The notes beneath the pieces are model-generated. The model searched no databases. It was not told where the DNA came from and saw only the letters and a list, made by a program, of their open reading frames with translations. 64,000 nucleotides of DNA. Origin: Pantoea sp050157905. Its GTDB lineage: Bacteria > Pseudomonadota > Gammaproteobacteria > Enterobacterales > Enterobacteriaceae. The translations under genes and the position numbers were made by a program. Below, piece by piece: positions 7,454-14,194 of the stretch. The stretch lies in the NCBI RefSeq assembly GCF_050157905.1, contig NZ_JBKIWZ010000001.1:434001-498000 (forward strand). Reading direction: 5' to 3'. Every line of letters begins with the position of its first letter. Position 1 is the first letter of the stretch.

Positions 7454-8066
7454 GCGTGACTATCAGCAAATCGTCAGGCTTTCAGGTGTACGTAGCGCGG
7501 CCGATATGCGCCGGTTATTCGGTAATGGCTGGAAGACCATAAACAAATCACAGCAGGCGTGGGTAAGGCATCTGCTGGGTGTGTGGGGCGATCACCTGGG
7601 TGGAGAAGATTACGACCGTGCAGAGGTGAACGTGATTGGCCGTCTGATGATGCGCTGTGAATGGAGTGAGCAGAAGGGCAGGCAGATAGAGAAAATCGTG
7701 TCACAGCTGCATTGTGAAGGCCTGCGCGGTGAAGAGCTATTCCGCAAGGCGCGTGACCTGCTTATCCCTCAGTCATCAACGGCAAACATCATCGCTCTCG
7801 CCAAAGAATCAGATGATGCCGCCTTTGTTGAATCTGTCATGGTAAAGACGTTCGGTAAGGATAACCCGCTTCGAAACGTAGCCAGATTACGCTACTGCAA
7901 ACGCAAGAGCGTGCAAAACATCGGCTCATCGCTGATTTATTACTGCGCCATCTCACCCAAGGAGGCCCGGAACAGAATGGAATGGGCGATAGATATCCTT
8001 GAAGGAGAAATGTTTTACGCAATAAAGCGAGAAATGGAGAAGGAGATTCCTAAGGTAGCCGCATAA
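7443..8066 (+). CDS. Probable late-gene antiterminator, Q-type by position
   Basis: A 207-residue helical, basic protein that is the last early gene before the lysis block, the position of Q in lambdoid phages. Its sequence does not resemble lambda Q and lacks a zinc finger. The size fits the phage 82-type Q proteins, and the next plus-strand features are two strong terminators (8194 and 8740) that late transcripts must cross. The role is inferred mainly from position. Confidence 0.55.
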   Translation: MRIERDYQQIVRLSGVRSAADMRRLFGNGWKTINKSQQAWVRHLLGVWGDHLGGEDYDRAEVNVIGRLMMRCEWSEQKGRQIEKIVSQLHCEGLRGEELFRKARDLLIPQSSTANIIALAKESDDAAFVESVMVKTFGKDNPLRNVARLRYCKRKSVQNIGSSLIYYCAISPKEARNRMEWAIDILEGEMFYAIKREMEKEIPKVAA

Positions 8067-8193
8067 TTATACTAAATAGCACGAAATGACAAAGACAAAG
8101 GGCATGTAACCTGGCACATTAGCGGCATGATCGGGAAGTGAAGCGAACAGATCGCGGCTTTACCGGTCAGTTGCATAAATGTGGATGCCAATA

Positions 8194-8228
8194 AGCCTCG
8201 CGACCTCACCAGTCGGCGGGGCTTTTTA
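8194..8228 (+). terminator. Rho-independent terminator after the Q-like gene
   Basis: A GC-rich hairpin, AGCCTCGCGAC pairing with GTCGGCGGGGCT (one bulge), is followed by TTTTT. In lambdoid phages such a terminator in the late leader is the target of Q antitermination. Confidence 0.7.
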
Positions 8229-8303
8229 TTATCCGCTGCAGGGTATAAATCCTCAGTTATCCCTTCCTTGGGATAAGTGCTCCTAACTGCTGCGAAGTAA
8301 CGA

Positions 8304-8489
8304 TTAAGATTTGATACTTTCGGCGAACATCGCCAAAGCCTTCGTGACAACGGCTGACTGTGACTCGCCTGTCTGTGCAGCCAGAGACTCCAGAAGCGCG
8401 ATAGTGTCAGTGTGAAGCTTAATTCCCTTCACTTTCACGCCGCGCTTTTCGTCACTGCGTTTCTGTATTTCAGATATTGACTGAGCCAT
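8304..8489 (-). CDS. Ribbon-helix-helix (Arc/CopG-type) regulator
   Basis: A 61-residue protein. The strand KRGVKVKGIKLHTDTIALLE followed by two helices (LLESLAAQTGESQSAVVTKAL) fits a ribbon-helix-helix DNA-binding fold. It lies downstream of the Ibs-like frame on the same strand, so the promoter at 8679-8707 could serve both. The Sib-like promoter overlaps its start region. The pair of palindromes at 8681-8711 is a natural candidate operator for autoregulation; this is inference. Confidence 0.75.
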   Translation of the reverse strand: MAQSISEIQKRSDEKRGVKVKGIKLHTDTIALLESLAAQTGESQSAVVTKALAMFAESIKS

Positions 8490-8505
8490 AACAAAATCCT
8501 AAATT
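8477..8505 (+). promoter_or_regulatory. Putative promoter of the Sib-like antisense RNA
   Basis: TTGACT (8477-8482), a 17-bp spacer and TAAATT (8500-8505) read rightward. Transcription would begin near 8511 at GTAGGGG, running antisense to the Ibs-like frame. It overlaps the first codons of the ribbon-helix-helix gene. Confidence 0.55.
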
Positions 8506-8510
8506 ATCGG

Positions 8511-8650
8511 GTAGGGGTGAGAGGGGTTTCCCCCTCTCTTCCTGACTGTCTTAGTAGGCTGGGCAGCTAATTACTAAGAGAACAATCAGGATGATGATTA
8601 ATTTCATCATAACCCTTTCCTCGTTGGCCTCTGCTTCGGTAGGGGCCTTC
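8511..8650 (+). ncRNA. sib: Sib-like (QUAD family) antisense RNA
   Basis: This plus-strand segment is complementary to the whole Ibs-like toxin frame and its ribosome site. It has a GAGAGGGG/CCCCTCTC hairpin at its 5' end and a terminal hairpin GGCCTCTGC-UUCG-GTAGGGGCC at 8626-8647. Size and layout (about 140 nt, 5' hairpin, antisense core, terminal hairpin) match the enterobacterial Sib RNAs that silence Ibs toxins. The 3' end is approximate because the U-run is poor. Confidence 0.75.
8551..8610 (-). CDS. ibs: Ibs-family type I toxin peptide, 19 residues
   Basis: The minus-strand frame encodes MMKLIIILIVLLVISCPAY. It matches E. coli IbsC (MMRLVIILIVLLLISFSAY, from memory) at most positions, including the MM start, the hydrophobic core and the terminal AY. 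A GAGGAAAGGG ribosome site lies just upstream. Ibs peptides insert into the inner membrane and depolarise it when not silenced by Sib RNA. It is too short for ordinary gene finders. Finding it inside a prophage, next to the lysis genes, is unusual. Confidence 0.88.
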   Translation of the reverse strand: MMKLIIILIVLLVISCPAY

Positions 8651-8678
8651 CCGTTTCAGCGTCTTGCTGATGGAATAA

Positions 8679-8711
8679 ATTATAGGTTAACCTATATCGT
8701 AGGTCAACCTA
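8679..8711 (-). promoter_or_regulatory. Strong leftward promoter overlapped by two palindromic operators
   Basis: On the minus strand TTGACC (8707-8702) is followed after exactly 17 bp by a perfect TATAAT (8684-8679). A perfect 16-bp palindrome TATAGGTTAACCTATA covers 8681-8696, and a second copy TAGGTCAACCTA covers 8700-8711; centres are 17 bp apart. The two palindromes cover the -35 and the spacer/-10, so a bound dimer pair would block the promoter. The transcript would carry ibs and then the ribbon-helix-helix gene. Confidence 0.72.
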
Positions 8712-8739
8712 TATTCTCTGATTATCAGAACAAATTTTA

Positions 8740-8763
8740 AGGCTCACTTCGGTGGGCCTTTTT
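8740..8763 (+). terminator. Terminator upstream of the holin gene
   Basis: AGGCTCAC-TTCG-GTGGGCCT forms an 8-bp stem with a UUCG-type loop followed by TTTTT. Together with the hairpin at 8194 it would keep late genes off until antitermination. Confidence 0.8.
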
Positions 8764-8871
8764 CGTTTTTCGCCCCTGCCAATCATCATCGACTCTCACC
8801 TTTTCCTGTGTGGCAGCGGGCGATCTTTTCTTCTGACTACCTGCAGCACCGACCGTAATCACGGAGGTGTT

Positions 8872-9114
8872 ATGAGTATTGATATGAGCAAACTGGCTTC
8901 AGGCGCAGCTTATGGCGCATCTGCCGGGACAATCGCCAATGGTCTGCTGACCCGGCTTAGTCCCGATGAATGGAGTGCTGTAGGCGTCCTGGCCGGTATT
9001 CTGGTCGCGCTGTTCACGCTCGGCATCAACTGGTACTACAAGCGCAAGGCTACCCTGGCGCAAATCAAAGCCCTTCAGCGCTGGCCCACCGCTCCAGACA
9101 TCAACGAGGAATAA
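8872..9114 (+). CDS. S21-type pinholin with a dual start
   Basis: An 80-residue holin related to phage 21 S: MSIDMSKLASGAAYGASAG parallels S21 MKSMDKISTGIAYGTSAG. There are two short membrane segments (about 14-30 and 38-56) and a basic tail. The two in-frame Met codons (1 and 5) match the S21 pattern, in which the longer form is antiholin and the shorter the pinholin. ATG 8872 has a good ACGGAGGTG. It is directly followed by a SAR endolysin, the usual partner of pinholins. Confidence 0.87.
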   Translation: MSIDMSKLASGAAYGASAGTIANGLLTRLSPDEWSAVGVLAGILVALFTLGINWYYKRKATLAQIKALQRWPTAPDINEE

Positions 9115-9117
9115 CCC

Positions 9118-9615
9118 ATGGCTATGTCAAACAGCCTGCGCAGTAAGCTTATTGCTGTCGCGGGTGGCGGAGCTATGGCTATCGCTACGGTATTCCTCGG
9201 CGGTAAGGATGGGGTAGAGGGCAGGGTGTACGAGCCTTACAAAGATGTGGCTGGCGTCTGGACTGTCTGTGATGGCATTACCGGTGCTGGAGTGGTTCAG
9301 GGTAAGCATTACACAGACCGAGAGTGTGATTCGTTGTTGTGGCAGCGTGTTCGCCAGGTTAAGGCGCAGGTTGATCCTCTGGTTAAAGTCCCTCTTGGTG
9401 AGTATCAGCGCGCAGCGCTTTACTCATTTACATATAACGTAGGAATTGGGTCGTTCTCGAAGTCAACGCTACTAAAAAAGCTTAATGCTGGCGACCAAGA
9501 AGGTGCCTGTAACGAGCTGAGGCGTTGGGTCTATGCCGGAGGCGTTAAATGGAAAGGGCTTCTTAATCGAAGGGAAATGGAACAGTCACTCTGTCTCGGT
9601 GATTTCGAAAAATAA
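9118..9615 (+). CDS. SAR endolysin (GH24 lysozyme, R21-like)
   Basis: A 165-residue peptidoglycan hydrolase. Residues 8-28 form a weakly hydrophobic, Gly/Ala-rich signal-anchor-release segment (LRSKLIAVAGGGAMAIATVF), so it is exported by Sec and held inactive at the membrane until the pinholin depolarises it. The GH24 catalytic triad Glu34, Asp43, Thr49 is present (EGRVYEPYKD, then GVWTVCDGITG). It starts 3 bases after the holin stop. Confidence 0.93.
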   Translation: MAMSNSLRSKLIAVAGGGAMAIATVFLGGKDGVEGRVYEPYKDVAGVWTVCDGITGAGVVQGKHYTDRECDSLLWQRVRQVKAQVDPLVKVPLGEYQRAALYSFTYNVGIGSFSKSTLLKKLNAGDQEGACNELRRWVYAGGVKWKGLLNRREMEQSLCLGDFEK

Positions 9616-9627
9616 TCCCACCTAAAT

Positions 9628-9648
9628 GCGCCATGCCCGGCGCTTTTA
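9628..9648 (+). terminator. Terminator between endolysin and HNH gene
   Basis: GCGCC and GGCGC form a short GC-only stem (9628-9643) followed by TTTT. It separates the endolysin from the inserted endonuclease segment. Confidence 0.55.
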
Positions 9649-9662
9649 TCACACAGAACCTG

Positions 9663-9750
9663 TTTGGAAATGAACCTCGGAGAAGTGCTGGCTAGGGCTG
9701 GCAGGCTTTCTGTGGGTCATCACTTCTGGGCAACGAGGTTCATCCCCAAA
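9663..9750. repeat. Long imperfect inverted repeat before the HNH gene
   Basis: The arm 9663-9687 (TTTGGAAATGAACCTCG, then GAGAAGTG) pairs with 9721-9750 (CACTTC, then CGAGGTTCAT, CCCCAAA), leaving a bulge and a central loop of about 33 bases. The predicted RNA hairpin ends 3 bases before AGGAACT, the ribosome site of the endonuclease gene. It could control translation of that gene or mark the inserted element; neither is proven. Confidence 0.65.
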
Positions 9751-9760
9751 AGGAACTGCC

Positions 9761-10324
9761 ATGAAATTAAGCATTGCATTCTTAAAAGAGATCCTCAGTT
9801 ACGATGCTGAGTCTGGACGTTTTACTTATAAGGTAAAGCGGGGGCGGATGAACCCCGGCGATCGCGCAGGCTATGTCGACATGAATGGTTATTGCGGGAT
9901 TCTGATTAATAAAAAAGAATATAAGCAACATCGGCTGGCTTGGCTTTATGTGTATGGCGAATGGCCGGATGGAGATATTGATCATATCAATGGCGACCGT
10001 ACAGATAACAGGATCGCTAATTTAAGACCGACAACAGACGCACTGAATACTCTCAATAAATCTTGGGAGTCTTGTAACAAGGCGGGTTTTCGTGGTGTTT
10101 CGTGGCACAAAACAGAACGAAGCAAAGGAAAGTGGCGGGTTCGTATAACAGCTAACGGAGTCCGTAAAAGCATAGGTAACTTCGACAGCCTTGAAGAGGC
10201 AATCTCCGCACGCATATGTGCAGAGAATGAGTTCTATGGCGAGTTCGCACCTTCCAGAGGCTGCATGGTTGGCGCAACCGCCGGGGTATCTCTCGACATA
10301 GGAAAGAGTTCCAATGACCTTTAG
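9761..10324 (+). CDS. Free-standing HNH endonuclease with AP2-like domain
   Basis: A 187-residue homing-type endonuclease. The HNH core is WPDGDIDHINGDRTDNRIANLR (about 67-88). An AP2-like DNA-binding domain follows: FRGVSWHK, then KWRVRITANGVRKSIGNFDS (about 117-155). Such genes often invade phage genomes. It lies inside the lysis cassette, between endolysin and Rz, and overlaps the Rz start by 11 bp. The last 25 residues look like a non-conserved tail. Confidence 0.9.
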   Translation: MKLSIAFLKEILSYDAESGRFTYKVKRGRMNPGDRAGYVDMNGYCGILINKKEYKQHRLAWLYVYGEWPDGDIDHINGDRTDNRIANLRPTTDALNTLNKSWESCNKAGFRGVSWHKTERSKGKWRVRITANGVRKSIGNFDSLEEAISARICAENEFYGEFAPSRGCMVGATAGVSLDIGKSSNDL

Positions 10325-10763
10325 CTGGCGAACTCTGATTATTGGCCTGTTGCTTGTGGCATTGGTAGCAGTTTGTCGGGTGGCTTATTTTTACCACGAC
10401 AAATACGCTGTCGCCGATAGCCTGGCCACCGAACGTCAACAGACCATTGATGACATGCAGACCCGCCAGCGTGACGTGGCCGCACTCGATGAGAAATACA
10501 CGAAGGAATTAGCCGATGCTAAAGCCACTATCGATCAGCTGCATGATGATGTTTCTACTGGCAAGCGCAGGCTGCAGCTCAACGCCACCTGCGCGAAGCA
10601 ATCCGCCTCCACCTCCGGCGCCGCCAGCATGGATGATGCAGCCAGCGCCCGACTTACTGAGTCCGCTCAGCGGGATTATTTCATCCTCAGAGAGCGAATC
10701 GAAGTTGCCGGAAAGCAAATAGCTGGGCTGCAGCAGTATATTGTTGAACAGTGCCTGAAATAG
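10314..10763 (+). CDS. Rz: Rz inner-membrane spanin
   Basis: A 149-residue i-spanin that disrupts the outer membrane at the last lysis step. One N-terminal membrane anchor (about 5-25, LIIGLLLVALVAVCRVAYFY) is followed by a long periplasmic coiled-coil region. A cysteine near the C terminus (EQCLK) may form disulphides. It begins with a poor start context inside the HNH gene's end. Rz1 is nested in another frame. Confidence 0.88.
   Translation: MTFSWRTLIIGLLLVALVAVCRVAYFYHDKYAVADSLATERQQTIDDMQTRQRDVAALDEKYTKELADAKATIDQLHDDVSTGKRRLQLNATCAKQSASTSGAASMDDAASARLTESAQRDYFILRERIEVAGKQIAGLQQYIVEQCLK
10516..10722 (+). CDS. Rz1: Rz1 outer-membrane spanin lipoprotein, nested in Rz
   Basis: A +2-frame gene inside Rz. 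A signal peptide ends in the lipobox LLASAGC (Cys20), giving a short mature lipoprotein with a proline-rich segment (NPPPPPAPPA). This is the hallmark of Rz1, which pairs with Rz across the periplasm. The 68-residue precursor is the usual length. Confidence 0.9.
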   Translation: MLKPLSISCMMMFLLASAGCSSTPPARSNPPPPPAPPAWMMQPAPDLLSPLSGIISSSESESKLPESK

Positions 10764-10799
10764 AAAAGGTATCAGCACGTCATTCTTAAGCGAACGCTA

Positions 10800-11705
10800 T
10801 TAACGGTTGAAGAAATTGTGGGCTTCGAGATAGTTTTCGGCAATCACTACTCCGATGGGGCTCAAAACATAGTCATTCAATTCTTCGATTGTTTTAATCG
10901 AGAAAGCTTCCATTATCGAAGATAATGTTGCAAATTCCGCCTTAAAAAATTCTTCATTGGCTATAACTATACCTGTTCTTTCTTTTATAAGTTCTATGTA
11001 ATTCTTCTCATAATGTTGCTCTGAATTTATGCAACCTTTAATTGCAAGCATTTGCTTGTTCACCGGTTTTAATGAATCCAGTGTTGACAGTATTTTTATG
11101 TAATCAAGCTCATAAATTTTATAAGATTGAGCGATGATATCGAAACAAGTCTGAATTGGTAGTCCCGGAACTGGCGGGCCATCAGTTCCACGCTTAACAA
11201 TGTCTGTAATGTCAACTCCGCCCATAGTCTTATGGCAGAAACGAAAATAATAAATTAGTGATAGGAGTTTTATCTCGCTTGTTGTTAGCCTCTGCGTGAT
11301 ATCCAAGGCATGGTCTAAAATCAGATTTTGTTCTTCTTCAGTGCTTTTAAATTTGGATACTATAAGCTCTTTGAGTAGTTCTGATTTAGCATCAAACCCT
11401 TTTCTTGCCACCTGAATAACTGCTTGGTTGAGGGTATACTGAATATCAGGATCTGCGAGTTTTTCTCTTAGTTTTTCATCAACATCATTAGATAGTTTTT
11501 CTGCAATTTGTTGGCCAAATTCTTGAGCCCGTGACTCGACTAAAGCGTAAGCATCTGCACGAAGAGAAGCCATCTCACTTTTAACCATAAACTGGCAAAT
11601 TGCCATGACCTCAGTTGTGGTATTGCCAAAGTGGGCATCACCTGTAACTTGTATAGCTGAGGAATTATCACCCACGCTTTGGCCGGACTTCTCGAATAAG
11701 CTCAT
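10800..11705 (-). CDS. Soluble partner of a two-gene moron with N-terminal GDNSSxIQV motif
   Basis: A 301-residue protein on the strand opposite the late operon. Residues 9-22 (QSVGDNSSAIQVTG) carry the same short motif found at the C terminus of its upstream partner. Residues 45-130 are charged and probably coiled coil; the rest is helical with no membrane segment or catalytic motif I recognise. It resembles proteins annotated LPO_1073/Vpar_1526 family (from memory), whose function is unknown. Its ATG overlaps the partner's stop (ATGA). It is more AT-rich than the phage genes beside it, which suggests transfer. A sensor or receptor role is hypothesis only. Confidence 0.8.
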   Translation of the reverse strand: MSLFEKSGQSVGDNSSAIQVTGDAHFGNTTTEVMAICQFMVKSEMASLRADAYALVESRAQEFGQQIAEKLSNDVDEKLREKLADPDIQYTLNQAVIQVARKGFDAKSELLKELIVSKFKSTEEEQNLILDHALDITQRLTTSEIKLLSLIYYFRFCHKTMGGVDITDIVKRGTDGPPVPGLPIQTCFDIIAQSYKIYELDYIKILSTLDSLKPVNKQMLAIKGCINSEQHYEKNYIELIKERTGIVIANEEFFKAEFATLSSIMEAFSIKTIEELNDYVLSPIGVVIAENYLEAHNFFNR

Positions 11706-11947
11706 TTTTTGTCCTTTTCATTAATGGTCATGTTCCCACCCACTTGTATGCCACTCGAGTTATCGCCGATTGTTTGACTAACATCTTTCTCCTTAGCTTT
11801 GTTGCTTTTCAAATTGGCTAAGGCGGTTAGAAAAACAACCAAACTCGCTAACGCTGCAAGCGAGGTAGCTAATGTTTGGCTGGTAAGTGCTTGATAGCCA
11901 AAGCCTAACGTCGAAATTAAAGACACAAAAACGATTAATTTTCTCAC
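11702..11947 (-). CDS. Small membrane protein with C-terminal RHIM-like IQVG motif
   Basis: Probably 81 residues from GTG 11947, which has TCTGGAG upstream; a longer GTG form from 11974 would overlap terS. Two membrane segments come first (VFVSLISTLGFGYQAL and LAALASLVVFLTALA). A short charged linker follows, then the motif SQTIGDNSSGIQVGGN near the C terminus. The I-Q-V-G tetrad inside a G/N/S-rich stretch resembles RHIM-like bacterial amyloid signalling motifs. A membrane domain plus C-terminal motif, with the same motif at the N terminus of the neighbour, is the effector/receptor layout of such systems. Membrane disruption on activation is inference. Confidence 0.75.
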   Translation of the reverse strand: MRKLIVFVSLISTLGFGYQALTSQTLATSLAALASLVVFLTALANLKSNKAKEKDVSQTIGDNSSGIQVGGNMTINEKDKK

Positions 11948-11967
11948 CAAAATCTCCAGAGGCAACA

Positions 11968-12516
11968 ATGGCACTCACCGACAAACAAGAAATGTTCTGT
12001 CGCGAGTACCTCATCGATTTGAACGCCACGCAAGCGGCCATTCGGGCGGGGTATAGCGAAAAGACCGCAAACGAACAGGGCGCGCAGAACTTAGCGAAAC
12101 TTAGTATCGCGCAACGCATCATCGAACTCAAAGCAGAGCGTAACGAAAGAGTGGAAGTTAACGCTGATTATGTTCTGCGTCGGCTCGTCGAGATTGATGA
12201 GATGGACGTGCTCGATATCCTGCTGGCTAATGGTGAGCTGAAGCCTATCAAAGACTGGCCTAAAGTCTGGCGCACAACGCTATCAGGTATGGACGTTACT
12301 GAGATGGCTGGCGATGCTGCCGGGCTGCTGAAAAAGATTAAGTGGCCTGACAAGGTGAAGAACCTCGAACTGCTTGGCAAACATGTCACCGTCCAGGCAT
12401 TTAAAGACAACGTGAAGACAGAGCAATCAGGAACGGTTCAGGTGGTGAACTACACGCCTGCCGATTACGCAGCAGCACAATCGCAGCTGGAGGAGAAACT
12501 AGACGGGCTGGACTGA
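11968..12516 (+). CDS. Terminase small subunit
   Basis: A 182-residue Terminase_2 family protein that recognises phage DNA for packaging. The N-terminal HTH region (MALTDKQEMFCREYLIDLNA, then AAIRAGYSEKTANEQGAQNL) is diagnostic. The C-terminal part should contact the large subunit. ATG 11968 follows AGAGGC; the longer frame upstream overlaps the divergent moron. The stop is one base before terL. Confidence 0.92.
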   Translation: MALTDKQEMFCREYLIDLNATQAAIRAGYSEKTANEQGAQNLAKLSIAQRIIELKAERNERVEVNADYVLRRLVEIDEMDVLDILLANGELKPIKDWPKVWRTTLSGMDVTEMAGDAAGLLKKIKWPDKVKNLELLGKHVTVQAFKDNVKTEQSGTVQVVNYTPADYAAAQSQLEEKLDGLD

Positions 12517-12517
12517 T

Positions 12518-14194
12518 ATGAGCAAAGTCATCGAATGGGAAGATATGTCATTTCCTGAACGTGTTGCCATCAAGACCAAATCGACTAAATCGTTTCTCAA
12601 CTTCACCCGGTTGTGGTTCGAGATGGTGCAGGGTGACAGGCTGCTCGTTAACTGGCATCACCGCCTGATGGCATCGAAGATCGATGACCTGATCGCCGGG
12701 CGCCTCCAGCCACGCAATCTGATAATCAACATCCCGCCCGGCGGCACCAAGACAGAATTCTTCTCCATCCACTTTCCGGCCTACGTTAACGCACTGGTTC
12801 AGGAAGGCAGGCTTAAGCGCTTCCGTAACCTGAACATCTCCTTTGCTGACACACTGGTCAAGCGTAACTCGCGCAGAACCCGCGACATCATCGCCAGCAA
12901 AGAGTATCAGGAACTGTGGCCGTGCGGCTTTGGCGTTAATCAGGCTGAAGAGTGGGAAATCATCGACACTAAAGGCCGATCAACCGGCCAGACGGTATCC
13001 CGCTCCAGTAATGGGCAGATTACCGGTGGTCGTGGTGGCTACTATGGCCCGGACTTCTCTGGGATGGTCATGCTCGATGACTACAACAAGCCGGTCGACA
13101 TGCTCAGTGAGTCGCGCCGCAACAGTGCTAACACGCTTCTGGTCAACACCATCCGCTCACGCCGTGGTGATAAGTCCAAAGAGCACCCGACGCCGTTTGT
13201 GAGCATTCAGCAGCGACTTCATACTGATGACGCGTCAGGGTTTATGCTATCAGGCGGGATGGGCGTCAGCTTCCATCACGTAGCCATACCAGCGATGGTT
13301 GATGAAAAGTACATTCAGTCGCTTGCCGAACCGTGGCGTTCCATGTGCTGGGAAACGGTTAAATATACTGATTACGTCGAAGTGGCCGGCACCCGTTACT
13401 GGTCATACTGGCCTCAGATGGAAGATGTGAACGATCTCCTGCAGCTCTGGGAGAAAGACCGCTATACCTTCCTGTCTCAGTATCAGCAAAACCCCATGGC
13501 GCTCACCGGCGGCATTATCGACACCGACTGGTTCAACACGTACACCACGCTGCCAAAACTTCAGTACCGTGCTGTGTATGTCGACACGAACAGCGGCAAG
13601 GTTGAGGATTGGCTTGATTACACTGTATTCACGCTGGTTGGAATGGGTGTTGATGGCAATCTCTACATTATCGACGTTGTGCGTGGGCGCTGGGACCCGG
13701 AAGACCTGCTTAAGAAAGCAGAAGAGCTTTGGGTGAAATGGAGTGCTGCCGGCTCATTACGGACAATGCCGATGCGTTATGCCGCCATCGAAGAGAAGCA
13801 GGCTGGACAGGGTCTGATCACGACGCTGAAGAAGCGCAGCGCCACACCCGGCCAGTTGAGTATCCCGGTTAAAGAGATCCCCCGCGGCGCAGGCCAGAAC
13901 AAACTGGTCCGGTGCCTGAACGTTATCCCTCAGATTAAAACCGGCAAGGTCTATGTGCCAGCTACGCACAACCACGATGGTGCGGCGATCATGCACGTCT
14001 ATTACGAAGACGGCACGGTAGCCGGTACGACCTCATGGGTACTGACAGCCATGACCGAATGCGCGGCGTTCTCTGCTGATGACAGTCACGACAATGACGA
14101 CATTCTCGATACATGGATGGATGCCATTGACGACAACCTGATTTCAGGTCGCGCATCGATGGCTATCGACCCGAATCAACTCAGGAGAATTTGA
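12518..14194 (+). CDS. Terminase large subunit
   Basis: The 558-residue packaging motor. The ATPase domain has an unusual Walker A, NIPPGGTKTE (71-80), and Walker B VMLDDYN (about 183-190). The C-terminal RNase H-like nuclease begins near AVYVDTNSGK (about 350), with further acidic residues downstream. It cuts concatemers and pumps DNA into the prohead through the portal encoded next. Full length; stop overlaps the portal start (TGATG). Confidence 0.95.
   Translation: MSKVIEWEDMSFPERVAIKTKSTKSFLNFTRLWFEMVQGDRLLVNWHHRLMASKIDDLIAGRLQPRNLIINIPPGGTKTEFFSIHFPAYVNALVQEGRLKRFRNLNISFADTLVKRNSRRTRDIIASKEYQELWPCGFGVNQAEEWEIIDTKGRSTGQTVSRSSNGQITGGRGGYYGPDFSGMVMLDDYNKPVDMLSESRRNSANTLLVNTIRSRRGDKSKEHPTPFVSIQQRLHTDDASGFMLSGGMGVSFHHVAIPAMVDEKYIQSLAEPWRSMCWETVKYTDYVEVAGTRYWSYWPQMEDVNDLLQLWEKDRYTFLSQYQQNPMALTGGIIDTDWFNTYTTLPKLQYRAVYVDTNSGKVEDWLDYTVFTLVGMGVDGNLYIIDVVRGRWDPEDLLKKAEELWVKWSAAGSLRTMPMRYAAIEEKQAGQGLITTLKKRSATPGQLSIPVKEIPRGAGQNKLVRCLNVIPQIKTGKVYVPATHNHDGAAIMHVYYEDGTVAGTTSWVLTAMTECAAFSADDSHDNDDILDTWMDAIDDNLISGRASMAIDPNQLRRI

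Noticed and set aside
8067..8193. Possible tRNA gene between the Q-like gene and the first terminator
   Set aside because: I looked for a cloverleaf with TTCGA and CCA and found none.
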